Of a stretch of DNA of 64,000 bases, positions 34,203-46,941 are shown piece by piece. The translations under genes were made by a program, and so were the position numbers. The notes under the pieces are model-generated. The model saw nothing but the letters and a program-made list of their open reading frames with translations. It was not told the origin of the DNA and made no database searches. Origin of the DNA: Roseovarius sp. MMSF_3359 (GTDB taxonomy: Bacteria; Pseudomonadota; Alphaproteobacteria; Rhodobacterales; Rhodobacteraceae); NCBI RefSeq assembly GCF_030733385.1, contig NZ_JASHJC010000010.1:62001-126000 (forward strand). The letters are read 5' to 3'. Each line of letters opens with the position of its first letter. Position 1 is the first letter of the stretch.

Positions 34203-35456
34203 ATGCAGCACCCGACCCTTTCCGACCTCTTTCGCGTGTTTGTCCGCATCGGGCTTTTGTCCTTCGGCGGACCGGCGGCGCAGATTTCCTTGATGCATAC
34301 CGAGCTTGTCGATCGCCACAAATGGCTCAATGAGCAGCAATTCCTCGGCGCGCTTTCCTTCTGTATGCTCCTGCCCGGCCCCGAGGCGATGCAACTGGCC
34401 ACCTATGCGGGCTGGCGGCTTCATGGGGTGCGGGGGGGTCTGCTGGCCGGGCTTCTCTTTGTCCTGCCCGGAGCACTCGTGATCCTCGGCCTGGCGCTTG
34501 GATATGCGTATTTTGGTGATCTGCCGCTTGTGCAGGCACTATTCGTCGGGGTGCAGGCCGCGGTAATCGCCATCGTGTTCCAGGCGCTTTTGAACCTGTC
34601 GCGCAAGGCCCTCAAAGGTTGGGATAGCTGGGCGCTGGCGCTCCTGGGTTTCATTGCGATCTTTGCCCTTTCGGTGCCCTTCCCCGCCATCATCGCGGCG
34701 GCGGCGCTTTGGGGAAGTTTTGCAGCCCCGCGGAATACCGACACCTCCGCCACGGCGAGGGCAACCAGAACACCCATCACCGGCACGCTCCGGACGATTG
34801 GCATCTGGGGCGCGCTCTGGCTCGCCCCTCTGCTCATCCTCTGGGCCATGGACGCGGATTTTCTCGCGCAAATCGGCCTCTTTTTCAGCAAACTTGCGGT
34901 GGTCACCTTCGGCGGGGCCTATGCGGTTCTGGCCTATATGACCCAGGCCGCGGTCGAGACCCATGGCTGGCTCACCACCGAGCAGATGATCGACGCGCTT
35001 GGCCTGGCAGAAACAACCCCCGGCCCGCTGATCCTCGTCACGGAATTCGTGGGCCTTCTGGCCGGGTTCCAGCAAGGCGGCGTCATGCTGGCGCTGGCGG
35101 CGGGACTTCTGACCCTTTGGGTGACGTTCATGCCTTGTTTCCTCTGGATTTTCGCGGGCGCGCCTTATGTCGAAAACATCCTCGCCCGGCCCCGCCTCAA
35201 GGGCGCTCTGGCGGCGATCTCGGCGGCCGTGGTCGGGGTGATCTTGAACCTGTCGGTCTGGTTTGCCCTGCATGTCCTCTTTGCCGAGGTCGGCCAGGGC
35301 GCCTTTGGCCCACTGCCCGATCTGTCCAGTTTCCGCGCCCTCAACGCCAGTTTTGTGGCCCTTGCCTGCGGGCTGTTCCTGCTGCTGCGCCTGCCCATGC
35401 TGACGGTTCTGGCCCTCATGGCCATGGCCGCAGGTATCGCGCATTTTTTCGCCTGA
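34203..35456 (+). CDS. chrA: Chromate transporter ChrA
   Basis: 417 residues, the long form with two CHR domains in tandem (first: RIGLLSFGGPAAQISLMH, LPGPEAMQLATYAGW; second: KLAVVTFGGAYAVLAYM, TTPGPLILVTEFVG). About ten to twelve membrane segments. It exports chromate from the cytoplasm. The ATG at 34203 follows the chrB stop by 4 nt; an upstream in-frame start at 34155 would lie inside chrB and is less likely. Confidence 0.92.
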   Translation: MQHPTLSDLFRVFVRIGLLSFGGPAAQISLMHTELVDRHKWLNEQQFLGALSFCMLLPGPEAMQLATYAGWRLHGVRGGLLAGLLFVLPGALVILGLALGYAYFGDLPLVQALFVGVQAAVIAIVFQALLNLSRKALKGWDSWALALLGFIAIFALSVPFPAIIAAAALWGSFAAPRNTDTSATARATRTPITGTLRTIGIWGALWLAPLLILWAMDADFLAQIGLFFSKLAVVTFGGAYAVLAYMTQAAVETHGWLTTEQMIDALGLAETTPGPLILVTEFVGLLAGFQQGGVMLALAAGLLTLWVTFMPCFLWIFAGAPYVENILARPRLKGALAAISAAVVGVILNLSVWFALHVLFAEVGQGAFGPLPDLSSFRALNASFVALACGLFLLLRLPMLTVLALMAMAAGIAHFFA

Positions 35457-35528
35457 TCTTTCGCCCGGCAGGCCTTTCGTTTTGTTTCGAATCCCCTATG
35501 CTGAAACCTCAGGCAGCCGGGGAACAAG

Positions 35529-36002
35529 ATGTCTCGCTCGATAGATTATGGAAACCTGATGCACCGGGCCATGCGTGGCCTGATACAGGACGTTCTGAAC
35601 GACGTCCGCGACAATGGTCTGCCTGGCGCGCATCATTTCTTCATCACCTTCGACACGACCCACCCGGACGCGCAACTGGCCGACTGGCTGCGCGAACGCT
35701 ACCCGAGCGAGATGACGGTGGTGATGCAGCACTGGTTCGACAATCTCGAGGTCACGGATACCGGCTTTTCGGTCACGTTGAACTTTGGCGATGCGCCCGA
35801 ACATCTGCATGTTCCCTATGACGCCATCGAGACCTTTGTGGACCCATCGGTCGAGTTCGGATTGCGTTTCGAGACGCAGGAAGAGGAACCCGAGGAGACA
35901 AGCGCCGACGACGCCGAAGAGGAGCCGCCAGCACCCGAAGAGGCTCCCGAGGACGACAAGCCCGAAGCGGATGTTGTCAGCCTCGACAGTTTCCGCAAGT
36001 AA
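35529..36002 (+). CDS. sspB: SspB-type ClpXP adaptor (alpha form)
   Basis: 157 residues. The N-terminal substrate-binding domain (IDYGNLMHRAMRGLIQDVL, HHFFITFDTTHPDAQL, WFDNLEVTDTGFSVTLNF) is followed by a long acidic linker (about 115-148) and a short C-terminal ClpX-binding tail (VVSLDSFRK). This is the alphaproteobacterial SspB layout. It tethers ssrA-tagged proteins to ClpX; it recognises the AANDN part of the tag, which is present in the tmRNA at 32.5 kb. Confidence 0.9.
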   Translation: MSRSIDYGNLMHRAMRGLIQDVLNDVRDNGLPGAHHFFITFDTTHPDAQLADWLRERYPSEMTVVMQHWFDNLEVTDTGFSVTLNFGDAPEHLHVPYDAIETFVDPSVEFGLRFETQEEEPEETSADDAEEEPPAPEEAPEDDKPEADVVSLDSFRK

Positions 36003-36029
36003 CGCACCCCGACCGCGTTCGCGGCGGCG

Positions 36030-36058
36030 AATGCGACGCTCTTCCCGCTTGTCGCATT
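36030..36058. repeat. Perfect 8-bp inverted repeat between sspB and fumC
   Basis: AATGCGAC and GTCGCATT flank a 13-nt loop, 28 nt after the sspB stop. It may be a hairpin limiting read-through into fumC or an operator; there is no T run. Confidence 0.4.
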
Positions 36059-36113
36059 GAACTTTCTTCTCCGTAAGGTATGACACTCCCACAACACCAA
36101 GGAGAGCACTGCC

Positions 36114-37505
36114 ATGTCCCAGACCCGCACCGAAACCGACAGCTTTGGCCCCCTCGAAGTTCCGGCGGATAAATACTGGGGCGCGCAAACGCAGCGTTCG
36201 ATCATGAACTTCCCCATCGGCTGGGAAAAACAGCCCGTGGCCATCGTCCGCGCCCTAGGGGTCATCAAGAAGGCCTGCGCCCAGGCCAATATCGAGCTGG
36301 GCAAGCTCGATGCCGAGCGCGGCAGTGCCATTGTCGAGGCCGCCGGAGAGGTGGTGGAAGGCAAACTCGACGACAACTTCCCGCTGGTCGTCTGGCAGAC
36401 CGGATCCGGCACCCAATCGAACATGAACGCCAACGAAGTGATCGCCAATCGCGCCATTGAAATCCTGGGCGGTGTGATCGGCTCCAAGGACCCGGTGCAC
36501 CCGAACGATCACTGCAACATGGGGCAGTCATCCAACGATACCTTCCCCACCGCCATGCACATTTCGGCGGCGATGACGGCGCATAACGTACTGCTGCCGG
36601 GCCTGGCCAAGCTGCACGCGGCGCTTGACCAGAAGGTTCAGCAATTCGACGGCATCATCAAGATCGGCCGCACCCATACGCAGGACGCCACGCCCCTCAC
36701 GCTGAGCCAGGAGTTCTCCGGCTACAGTCATCAGGTCAAGATGGGGATCGCACGGGTCAAGGACGCTTTGGGACGGATTTATGAGTTGGCGCAGGGCGGC
36801 ACCGCAGTCGGCACCGGCCTCAACACGACCAAGGGCTGGGACAAGATGGTCGCGGCCAACATGGCCGAAATCACTGGCCTGCCCTTCGTCACTGCGCCCA
36901 ACAAGTTCGAGGCATTGGCCGCCCATGACGCGATGGTCGAAATCTCCGGCGCTTTGAAAACCGTAGCGGCCTCGCTGTTCAAGATCGCCAACGATATCCG
37001 GCTTCTGGGGTCGGGTCCGCGCTGTGGCCTTGGCGAGTTGATCCTGCCGGAAAACGAGCCGGGGTCGTCGATCATGCCCGGCAAGGTCAACCCGACCCAA
37101 TGCGAGGCGCTGACGCAGGTGTGTGCCCATGTGATGGGCAATGATGCCGCCGTCGGCTTTGCCGGATCGCAGGGTCATTTCGAGCTTAACGTCTATAAAC
37201 CCATGATGTCCTATAACGTCTTGCAATCCATGCAGCTTTTGGGGGATGCGGCCAGCGCCTTCACCGATAATCTGATCGACGGGTTGAAGGCGGATGAGAC
37301 GCGGATCGACAAGCTGATGCGGGAATCGCTGATGCTGGTCACGGCGCTCGCGCCCGAGATCGGCTATGACAACGCAACAACCGTGGCCAAGACCGCCCAC
37401 AAGAACGGCACCACCCTCAAGGAAGAAGCGATTGCCCTCGGTTTCGTGGACGAAGAGACATTTGACCGGGTTGTGCGCCCTGAAAACATGGTCGGCCCCA
37501 AGTAA
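36114..37505 (+). CDS. fumC: Class II fumarate hydratase
   Basis: 463 residues, standard length. The superfamily signature is [13 protein letters not shown] (about residue 318) and other conserved motifs are [26 protein letters not shown] and [13 protein letters not shown]. It converts fumarate to malate in the TCA cycle as an oxygen-stable tetramer. Its stop overlaps the start of the following DUF4169 gene by one base, so the downstream pair is translated from the same message. Confidence 0.97.
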   Translation: MSQTRTETDSFGPLEVPADKYWGAQTQRSIMNFPIGWEKQPVAIVRALGVIKKACAQANIELGKLDAERGSAIVEAAGEVVEGKLDDNFPLVVWQTGSGTQSNMNANEVIANRAIEILGGVIGSKDPVHPNDHCNMGQSSNDTFPTAMHISAAMTAHNVLLPGLAKLHAALDQKVQQFDGIIKIGRTHTQDATPLTLSQEFSGYSHQVKMGIARVKDALGRIYELAQGGTAVGTGLNTTKGWDKMVAANMAEITGLPFVTAPNKFEALAAHDAMVEISGALKTVAASLFKIANDIRLLGSGPRCGLGELILPENEPGSSIMPGKVNPTQCEALTQVCAHVMGNDAAVGFAGSQGHFELNVYKPMMSYNVLQSMQLLGDAASAFTDNLIDGLKADETRIDKLMRESLMLVTALAPEIGYDNATTVAKTAHKNGTTLKEEAIALGFVDEETFDRVVRPENMVGPK

Positions 37506-37681
37506 TGGCCGACCCGGTTAATCTGAACCGGTTTCGCAAGGCCCGCGCGCGGGCCGACAGACAAGCGCGGGCGGATCAGAACGCGGTGAAATTCGGCCGG
37601 ACCAAGGCCGAGAAGGACATCGCCAAGGCCCGTGCGGACAAGGCCATTTCCCGCCTCGATCAGCACAAGCGCGATAAATGA
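37505..37681 (+). CDS. DUF4169 small basic protein
   Basis: 58 residues, very rich in Arg, Lys and Ala (VNLNRFRKARARADRQ ... AKARADKAISRLDQHKRDK), the hallmark of DUF4169. Probably all helical and perhaps nucleic-acid or membrane binding; function unknown. It overlaps the fumC stop (TAATG) and the next gene start (ATGA), a tight fumC-DUF4169-RHH operon. Confidence 0.88.
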   Translation: MADPVNLNRFRKARARADRQARADQNAVKFGRTKAEKDIAKARADKAISRLDQHKRDK

Positions 37682-37896
37682 GCGGACGGCCCGTCAAACA
37701 TTCCCTGACCCTGCGCGGCCACCGCACCAGCGTGTCATTGGAGGATGAATTCTGGCGGGCCTTTCGGGACATTGCCCAAGAAAAGGAAATTCCTATCAAC
37801 GTCTTAGCGGCAGAAATTGATACAGCTCGAGGCCCAGATATCGGCCTTGCATCCGCCATTCGGGTCTATGTTCTAAAACATTTTCGCGATCAATGA
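37678..37896 (+). CDS. Ribbon-helix-helix domain protein
   Basis: 72 residues with a ribbon-helix-helix pattern: KHSLTLRGHRTSVSLEDEFWRAFRDIA followed by INVLAAEIDTARG and a third helix. Of the RHH_4 type common in alphaproteobacteria. It probably binds DNA as a dimer, perhaps regulating its own operon. It overlaps the DUF4169 gene by ATGA and is the last gene of the fumC operon. Confidence 0.85.
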   Translation: MSGRPVKHSLTLRGHRTSVSLEDEFWRAFRDIAQEKEIPINVLAAEIDTARGPDIGLASAIRVYVLKHFRDQ

Positions 37897-37914
37897 CTGT
37901 TTGACCGGTTTGCC

Positions 37915-38107
37915 CCCAATGCGGACGGTGCGCGTTTCCGCCCGCGCGGAATCAAGGCCGCAGGCCGCCGCGCGATTGCCAGACCGCCCGCAAGGGCTGG
38001 CGATTTGGGTAGGTTGCGCTCCGAATTGAGGTTTTTCGGACTTGGCAAAGATAAAGTGCGTTTGACGACGGTTGATCGCCATCCCGCGGTCTGGCAACCC
38101 CGCAGCT
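37915..38107 (-). repeat. 193-bp intergenic repeat, copy B (inverted)
   Basis: The reverse complement aligns over 193 bp with 31334-31526. The inverted pair is kept and is slightly better matched (TTGCCAGACCGC/GCGGTCTGGCAA). The open frame seen in copy A also stays open here on the minus strand. Confidence 0.8.
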
Positions 38108-38154
38108 TGCTCTTGGAAGGCAACTTCGTCCACGGGTCAGACCCCACCTCCCAC

Positions 38155-38191
38155 AAAAAAAGCCGCCGCGCGTTCCGGCAAGAACGGCGGC
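38155..38191 (-). terminator. Intrinsic terminator, leftward
   Basis: On the minus strand GCCGCCG...CGGCGGC closes over an inner GTTC/GAAC pair and is followed by seven T. It would end the transcript of the 40-residue membrane protein. Confidence 0.8.
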
Positions 38192-38355
38192 GGTCAGGGA
38201 ATGCGGGTTCCGGGGGATCCTGTCGGGCCTTCGGGGGGATGAGGTAAGCCCCGGGGACAATGGAACAGGCAGATGTCAGGTGCGTCACTTCGATTTGGGA
38301 CAGGAAGACGCACAAGGCGGACAGGAACGGAACGTCGCAGGCAGAAACTTGAAAT

Positions 38356-38478
38356 TCAGATCAAACCAGGCAGGTAAAGCGCACCGAGCAGCATCACCAT
38401 CAATGCAGCAGCGCCAATAGCGTCGCCCAGAAGCGTCTCACTGGAGCGGATGGCGGCGGTTTTGATCTGGTGCATCAT
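38356..38478 (-). CDS. 40-residue membrane protein with an upstream LexA-type box
   Basis: A 40-residue product: a short polar N-terminus (MMHQIKTAAIRSSETLLG) and one C-terminal membrane segment of about 22 residues (DAIGAAALMVMLLGALYLPG). A GAGG site lies 9 nt before the double ATG (38478/38475), and its own terminator lies 165 nt downstream. 74 nt upstream is GTTC-N7-GTTC, the LexA box of alphaproteobacteria, so SOS induction is likely. Function unknown. The setting recalls SidA of Caulobacter, a tiny SOS-induced division inhibitor, but there is no proven homology. It lies 196 bp downstream of recG on the same strand. Confidence 0.75.
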   Translation of the reverse strand: MMHQIKTAAIRSSETLLGDAIGAAALMVMLLGALYLPGLI

Positions 38479-38551
38479 GGCGGGGTCCTCGGGGTCTTGA
38501 TCGGTATGTATTTGTTGCCTCTTTGTTCTCATTTTGGAAAGAGTTTGTAAA

Positions 38552-38566
38552 GAACTTTTTAAGAAC
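38552..38566 (-). promoter_or_regulatory. LexA-type SOS box
   Basis: The minus strand reads GTTC-ttaaaaa-GTTC, matching the GTTCN7GTTC direct-repeat operator known for Rhodobacter-type LexA. A third GAAC lies at 38573-38576. It is placed in the promoter region of the 40-residue membrane protein. Confidence 0.65.
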
Positions 38567-38674
38567 ATTCGTGAACAAAAAGTGCAAATGTCGCCCAAAC
38601 CGCTGAAATCAAAACCAAAAAATTGCCCTCTGGACCGGAACACGTTAACAGGGCAGCGTGTCGAGCCAGGCCTC

Positions 38675-42921
<4,247 letters not shown>

Positions 42922-43075
42922 CTAGCCAAAGTGATAGGCCCCGGCGCTGCCATGGTCCAGCCTGTCTGCACACCGAAGCCGCGTCATCGTAGAGTTTATG
43001 CGGCAGGTGGCTTGCCAATCGGTGTCGACTGGTGTCGGATCACCGGCGGAAACCTGCAGAAAGCGACGCCTTGCC

Positions 43076-44071
43076 ATGTCCACGATCAGCCTGACCCTCG
43101 ACGAAATTCATGACCTCGCGCGCGCGGTGATGCTGGCCAATGGGTGCGACACGGCAAATGCCGATGCGCTGGCGGATATCGTGACACGGGCCGAACGTGA
43201 CGGATCGCATTCTCACGGGCTGTTCCGCATCCCGGGATATGTCAAGGCCCTGCGCAGCGGCAAGGTTGATGGCAAGGCCCAGCCGGTGGTGACCCGCCGG
43301 ACCGCGGCGATTGTCCATGTCGATGGTGGCGGATGTTTCGCCCCGATGGCGCAAGCAGCAGGCCTGCCGGTTCTGGCCGAGGCGGCAGCAGAGGTCGGCG
43401 TCGCCGCGCTCTCGCTCACCAATATCCACCATTTCGCAGCCCTCTGGCCCGAAACGGAATACCTGGCCGATCGCGGTCTGGTCGGGATCGCCTGCACGGC
43501 CTATATGCCGATGGTGGCGCCGGCGGGATCAACGCAAAAGCTCTTCGGCACCAACCCTATTTCCTTTGCTTGGCCGCGCCCGGGCAAGCCGCCTGTCTGC
43601 TACGACATGGCGACGGCGGCGATGGCCATGGGCGATGTGCAGATCGCCGCGCGGGATGGCAAGAGCGTCCCCTTGGGGACCGGGCTTGATGCGGAGGGGA
43701 ACGCAACGACGGACCCCGCCAAGATCGCCGAGGGGGTGCTGCTGCCCTTTGGCGGCTACAAGGGATCGGCCATCGCGCTGATGGTTGAACTTTTGGCGGC
43801 AGGCCTGACCGGTGAGGCGTTCAGCTTCGAGGCCGCAGAACGGGACAACCACGATGGCGGCCCACCGCGCGGTGGCGAAATGGTGATTGCGCTTTCCCCC
43901 GCTCTGATTGCGGGCGACGGATGGGAGGATCATGTCGAGGCGTTCATGGACCGCCTGACCGGTCTTGAGGGTGTCAGGGTTCCCGGCGCCAGGCGCCATG
44001 AAAATCGCCAAGATACCGGCCCGCGCCAGATCAACCGCGCCCTTGTCGAAACAATCCGTGGACTTAGCTGA
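43076..44071 (+). CDS. Malate/L-lactate dehydrogenase-family oxidoreductase
   Basis: 331 residues of the Ldh_2 family: SHSHGLFRIPGYVKALRSG, then ALSLTNIHHFAALWPETEYLA, FGTNPISFAWPR and GYKGSAIALMVELLA. Members reduce cyclic imino acids (such as pyrroline-2-carboxylate), ureidoglycolate or sulfolactate with NAD(P)H; the exact substrate cannot be read here. The ATG at 43076 fits the family N-terminus; the longer frame from 42998 adds a non-conserved stretch. It stands alone. Confidence 0.85.
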   Translation: MSTISLTLDEIHDLARAVMLANGCDTANADALADIVTRAERDGSHSHGLFRIPGYVKALRSGKVDGKAQPVVTRRTAAIVHVDGGGCFAPMAQAAGLPVLAEAAAEVGVAALSLTNIHHFAALWPETEYLADRGLVGIACTAYMPMVAPAGSTQKLFGTNPISFAWPRPGKPPVCYDMATAAMAMGDVQIAARDGKSVPLGTGLDAEGNATTDPAKIAEGVLLPFGGYKGSAIALMVELLAAGLTGEAFSFEAAERDNHDGGPPRGGEMVIALSPALIAGDGWEDHVEAFMDRLTGLEGVRVPGARRHENRQDTGPRQINRALVETIRGLS

Positions 44072-44400
44072 CAAGGAATACCGGCCCTTTTTGGCGCCCC
44101 TCAGGAACAGACCCACGTCTTCCCGCGATTACAGCATCTTGCGATTTATACGAGGGATCGCGCATCGAAAGGCGCGTTCGACTTCAGGGCGAGACTGCGT
44201 CGTTCGATTAGAATCAGATGCAGTGTGCTATACCAAGCTGTCGGAACATTGGCCGAGACAACCGCTCACACCTGATGATCAACGTACCAATGCGGAAAGG
44301 AAAACCGGGCGCTGCACGAAGATATGCAAACACCCGGCTCTCTCGGTCATCTCGTTTTTCCCCGCAGTCCGGGTCATCCCGCCCGAACCGCGGGCTCTGC
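44072..44400. other. Gene-free stretch between convergent Ldh and ctrA genes
   Basis: It holds the ctrA terminator at 44301-44337; nothing else recognised. Confidence 0.55.
44301..44337 (-). terminator. Intrinsic terminator of ctrA
   Basis: On the minus strand CCGGGTG...CGCCCGG (one G-T pair) with an inner TGCA/TGCA pair is followed by TTTTCCTTT, 65 nt after the ctrA stop. Confidence 0.7.
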
Positions 44401-45117
44401 TCAGGCTCCTACCGCAACCCGTTGGTCGTCCATTTCATTCGGTTCAGGATCGCGCAGCACGTAACCACGGCCCCAGACCGTTTCGATGTAGTTGTCCCCA
44501 TCCGTCGCTTCGCTCAGTTTCTTGCGCAGCTTGCAGATAAAGACGTCAATGATTTTCAGTTCCGGCTCATCCATCCCGCCATAGAGATGATTCAGGAACA
44601 TCTCCTTGGTCAGCGTCGTACCTTTGCGCAGGCTCAGAAGTTCCAGCATCTGGTACTCCTTGCCGGTCAGGTGCACGGTCTTGTTGTCCACATCGACGGT
44701 CTTGGCATCCAGATTGACGTTGATCTTGCCGGTCTTAATGACCGATTGCGAATGCCCCTTGGATCGGCGGATGATCGCATGAATGCGCGCCACCAGCTCT
44801 TCACGATGGAAAGGCTTGGTCAGGTAATCATCGGCGCCAAACCCGAAGCCCTTGATCTTGCTTTCCGTGTCATCGGCCCCGCTCAGGATCAGGATCGGCG
44901 TTTCGATCCGCGCCAGGCGCAACTGCCTGAGCACATCATGGCCGTTCATGTCCGGCAGCCCAAGATCGAGAAGGATCAGATCGTAATCATAGAGTTTCGC
45001 CAGATCGATGCCCTCTTCGCCCAGATCGGTCGTGTAGACGTTGAGATTGGCATGGGTCAGCATCAGCTCGATGCTTTTTGACGTTGTGGGATCATCTTCG
45101 ACCAAAAGCACGCGCAT
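44401..45117 (-). CDS. ctrA: Cell-cycle/flagellar response regulator CtrA
   Basis: 238 residues: receiver domain with the phospho-acceptor Asp51 ([15 protein letters not shown]) and Lys in [13 protein letters not shown], then an OmpR-type winged helix ([30 protein letters not shown]). CtrA binds TTAA-N7-TTAA; in Rhodobacteraceae it controls motility, gene-transfer agent and related functions more than essential cell-cycle steps. The ATG at 45117 has GGAGAAG 7 nt upstream. A TTAA-N7-TTAC site lies 54 bp upstream, suggesting autoregulation. Its inhibitor sciP is the next gene upstream on the same strand. Confidence 0.97.
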   Translation of the reverse strand: MRVLLVEDDPTTSKSIELMLTHANLNVYTTDLGEEGIDLAKLYDYDLILLDLGLPDMNGHDVLRQLRLARIETPILILSGADDTESKIKGFGFGADDYLTKPFHREELVARIHAIIRRSKGHSQSVIKTGKINVNLDAKTVDVDNKTVHLTGKEYQMLELLSLRKGTTLTKEMFLNHLYGGMDEPELKIIDVFICKLRKKLSEATDGDNYIETVWGRGYVLRDPEPNEMDDQRVAVGA

Positions 45118-45170
45118 ATGTTCTTCTCCGTTAAATCTTGGTTGCCTGACCAAACACTGGCTAAAATTGG

Positions 45171-45185
45171 TTAACCACAGGTTAC
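45171..45185 (+). promoter_or_regulatory. CtrA box in the ctrA promoter
   Basis: TTAA-ccacagg-TTAC, one mismatch from the CtrA consensus, between sciP and ctrA. Confidence 0.6.
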
Positions 45186-45212
45186 CGATGCAGAACATAA
45201 TGCGAATTCTAC

Positions 45213-45491
45213 TTAAGGTTGTCTATAAGTTTTGAGAAGCGTGACCTTCAAACCCTCCTCACCATGAGCCTCAACCGCAGAAACCCACTCGTAAAACTCC
45301 TCGCGACTCAGACCATAGCGCGCAAGCGCATCGGATTGCGGAATCAGCCCGTAGGCCACGCCACGCACCACCGCCAGCTTGCGCGACGCCACCCAACGGC
45401 GCGTGTCGGCAGGTGGCAGATCTGCCTGGGTCATGATCTGACCATCGGGCAATGTCACGGCCCGTGGCCCTTCGACTTTCTTCAAAAACAT
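45213..45491 (-). CDS. sciP: CtrA inhibitor SciP (DUF1153)
   Basis: 92 residues with the DUF1153 layout: a short N-terminal strand region ([16 protein letters not shown]), [16 protein letters not shown] and a HTH ([24 protein letters not shown]). In Caulobacter SciP binds CtrA at promoters and blocks transcription activation. Possible starts are GTG 45500 and ATG 45491; the latter has GAGG 8 nt upstream. It lies 95 bp upstream of ctrA, on the same strand, so the pair may share a message. Confidence 0.93.
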   Translation of the reverse strand: MFLKKVEGPRAVTLPDGQIMTQADLPPADTRRWVASRKLAVVRGVAYGLIPQSDALARYGLSREEFYEWVSAVEAHGEEGLKVTLLKTYRQP

Positions 45492-45614
45492 CACTCTCAC
45501 CTCATCATGAAGAGTGGTAAATGTGACGGCTGTGGCTTAACACGCGGTGAAACTGGCCCTTGAGAGTAATTAGGATTTTCCTATATTCCGCGTGAATTCA
45601 TCCGGAGCGCCGAC

Positions 45615-46760
45615 ATGCCCCTCGAACACCCTTTGAACTCGCTTGGTTTCGCCAAGCCGCCCGCCGAGACGCGCGTGGTCGTTGCCATGTCCGGTGGCGT
45701 CGACAGCTCGGTCGTGGCGGCGCAACTGGCCGAGGAAGGCTATGACGTGGTGGGCGTGACGCTGCAGCTCTACGATCACGGGGCGGCGTTGGCCAAGAAA
45801 GGTGCGTGTTGCGCAGGCGTCGACATCCACGATGCCCGCCGTGTTGCCGAAGAGATGGGCTTTCCGCATTACGTGCTCGATTACGAGAACATCTTCAAGG
45901 ACGCGGTCATCGACGAGTTCGCCGACAGCTACCTGGCCGGTGCGACGCCTGTGCCCTGCATCCGGTGCAATGAGCGGGTAAAGTTCAAGGACCTGCTGGA
46001 GACGGCCCGGGACCTAGAGGCCGATTGCATGGCGACCGGCCACTACATTCAGCGCAAACTGGGCACTCACGGCCCCGAATTGCACTGCGCCACCGATGCA
46101 GCGCGGGACCAGAGCTATTTCCTTTTCTCCACGACACCGGAGCAACTGGACTACCTGCGCTTCCCGCTCGGACACCTGCCGTCCAAGGCAGCGACCCGCG
46201 AATTGGCGGCGAAATACGGGCTTAGTGTCGCGGACAAACCCGACAGCCAGGACATCTGCTTCGTGCCGAACGGTAACTACGCGAGCGTTATCGAAAAACT
46301 GCGCCCCGGAGCCGCGGAACCCGGTGACATTGTCGATATCGATGGCAATGTCCTGGGCACCCATACCGGCGTTATTCACTATACGATTGGACAACGCCGG
46401 GGCCTTGGGATCGGTGGCCTTGCCGATCCGCTCTACGTGGTCAAACTCGATGTCGACAAAAAACAGGTCATCGTCGGTCCCAAGGAACATCTGGCCACCC
46501 GCACCATTCCGGTCCGGGAGATCAACTGGCTAGGCGATGTGGCCATGACAAACCAAATGGAATGGCATGTGTCGGTAAAGGTCCGCTCCACCCGTCCGCC
46601 GCGGGAGGCAATCATCCGCCCCATCTCGGATGGCGAGGCCGAGGTTGAACTGCTCACCCCCGAAGAGGGCGTTAGCCCGGGACAAGCCTGCGTCTTCTAC
46701 GAGACCGACAGCAGCCGCATCCTCGGCGGCGGCTGGATCTGGAAAGGCACAGCAGGTTGA
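45615..46760 (+). CDS. mnmA: tRNA-specific 2-thiouridylase MnmA
   Basis: 381 residues. The ATP-pyrophosphatase P-loop SGGVDSS is at 26-32 and the two catalytic Cys are in [13 protein letters not shown] and [11 protein letters not shown]. The C-terminal beta-barrel ([19 protein letters not shown]) is complete. It makes 2-thiouridine at U34 of tRNA for Lys, Glu and Gln. It is divergent from sciP. Confidence 0.96.
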   Translation: MPLEHPLNSLGFAKPPAETRVVVAMSGGVDSSVVAAQLAEEGYDVVGVTLQLYDHGAALAKKGACCAGVDIHDARRVAEEMGFPHYVLDYENIFKDAVIDEFADSYLAGATPVPCIRCNERVKFKDLLETARDLEADCMATGHYIQRKLGTHGPELHCATDAARDQSYFLFSTTPEQLDYLRFPLGHLPSKAATRELAAKYGLSVADKPDSQDICFVPNGNYASVIEKLRPGAAEPGDIVDIDGNVLGTHTGVIHYTIGQRRGLGIGGLADPLYVVKLDVDKKQVIVGPKEHLATRTIPVREINWLGDVAMTNQMEWHVSVKVRSTRPPREAIIRPISDGEAEVELLTPEEGVSPGQACVFYETDSSRILGGGWIWKGTAG

Positions 46761-46801
46761 CAAGCTACCAAATTGAGTTCGCTACGCTCACGCTCGATAT
46801 T

Positions 46802-46924
46802 GTGCGCTTGCGCGCCGCAAGTCACAGTCGAAATCGCACGAAACGGATCGGGCCAATTGCGGCTGGCGGCCCGAGGAAGAAGCCGGAGGCGGATGACGAG
46901 ATATCAAGCGTGCGCGCAAGCGCA
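46802..46924. repeat. 14-bp perfect inverted repeat flanking about 95 bp
   Basis: gtgcgcttgcgcgc (46802-46815) and its exact complement (46911-46924) lie in the gap between convergent mnmA and the trans-sulfuration gene. It could form a long-range stem or be a degenerate mobile repeat; no T run makes it a clear terminator. Confidence 0.5.
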
Positions 46925-46941
46925 CCCATTTTGGTAACGGT

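Larger units (their letters stand above)
37897..38355. other. Gene-free stretch with repeat copy B and a terminator
   Basis: Besides repeat copy B and the terminator at 38155-38191, nothing else was recognised. Confidence 0.55.
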
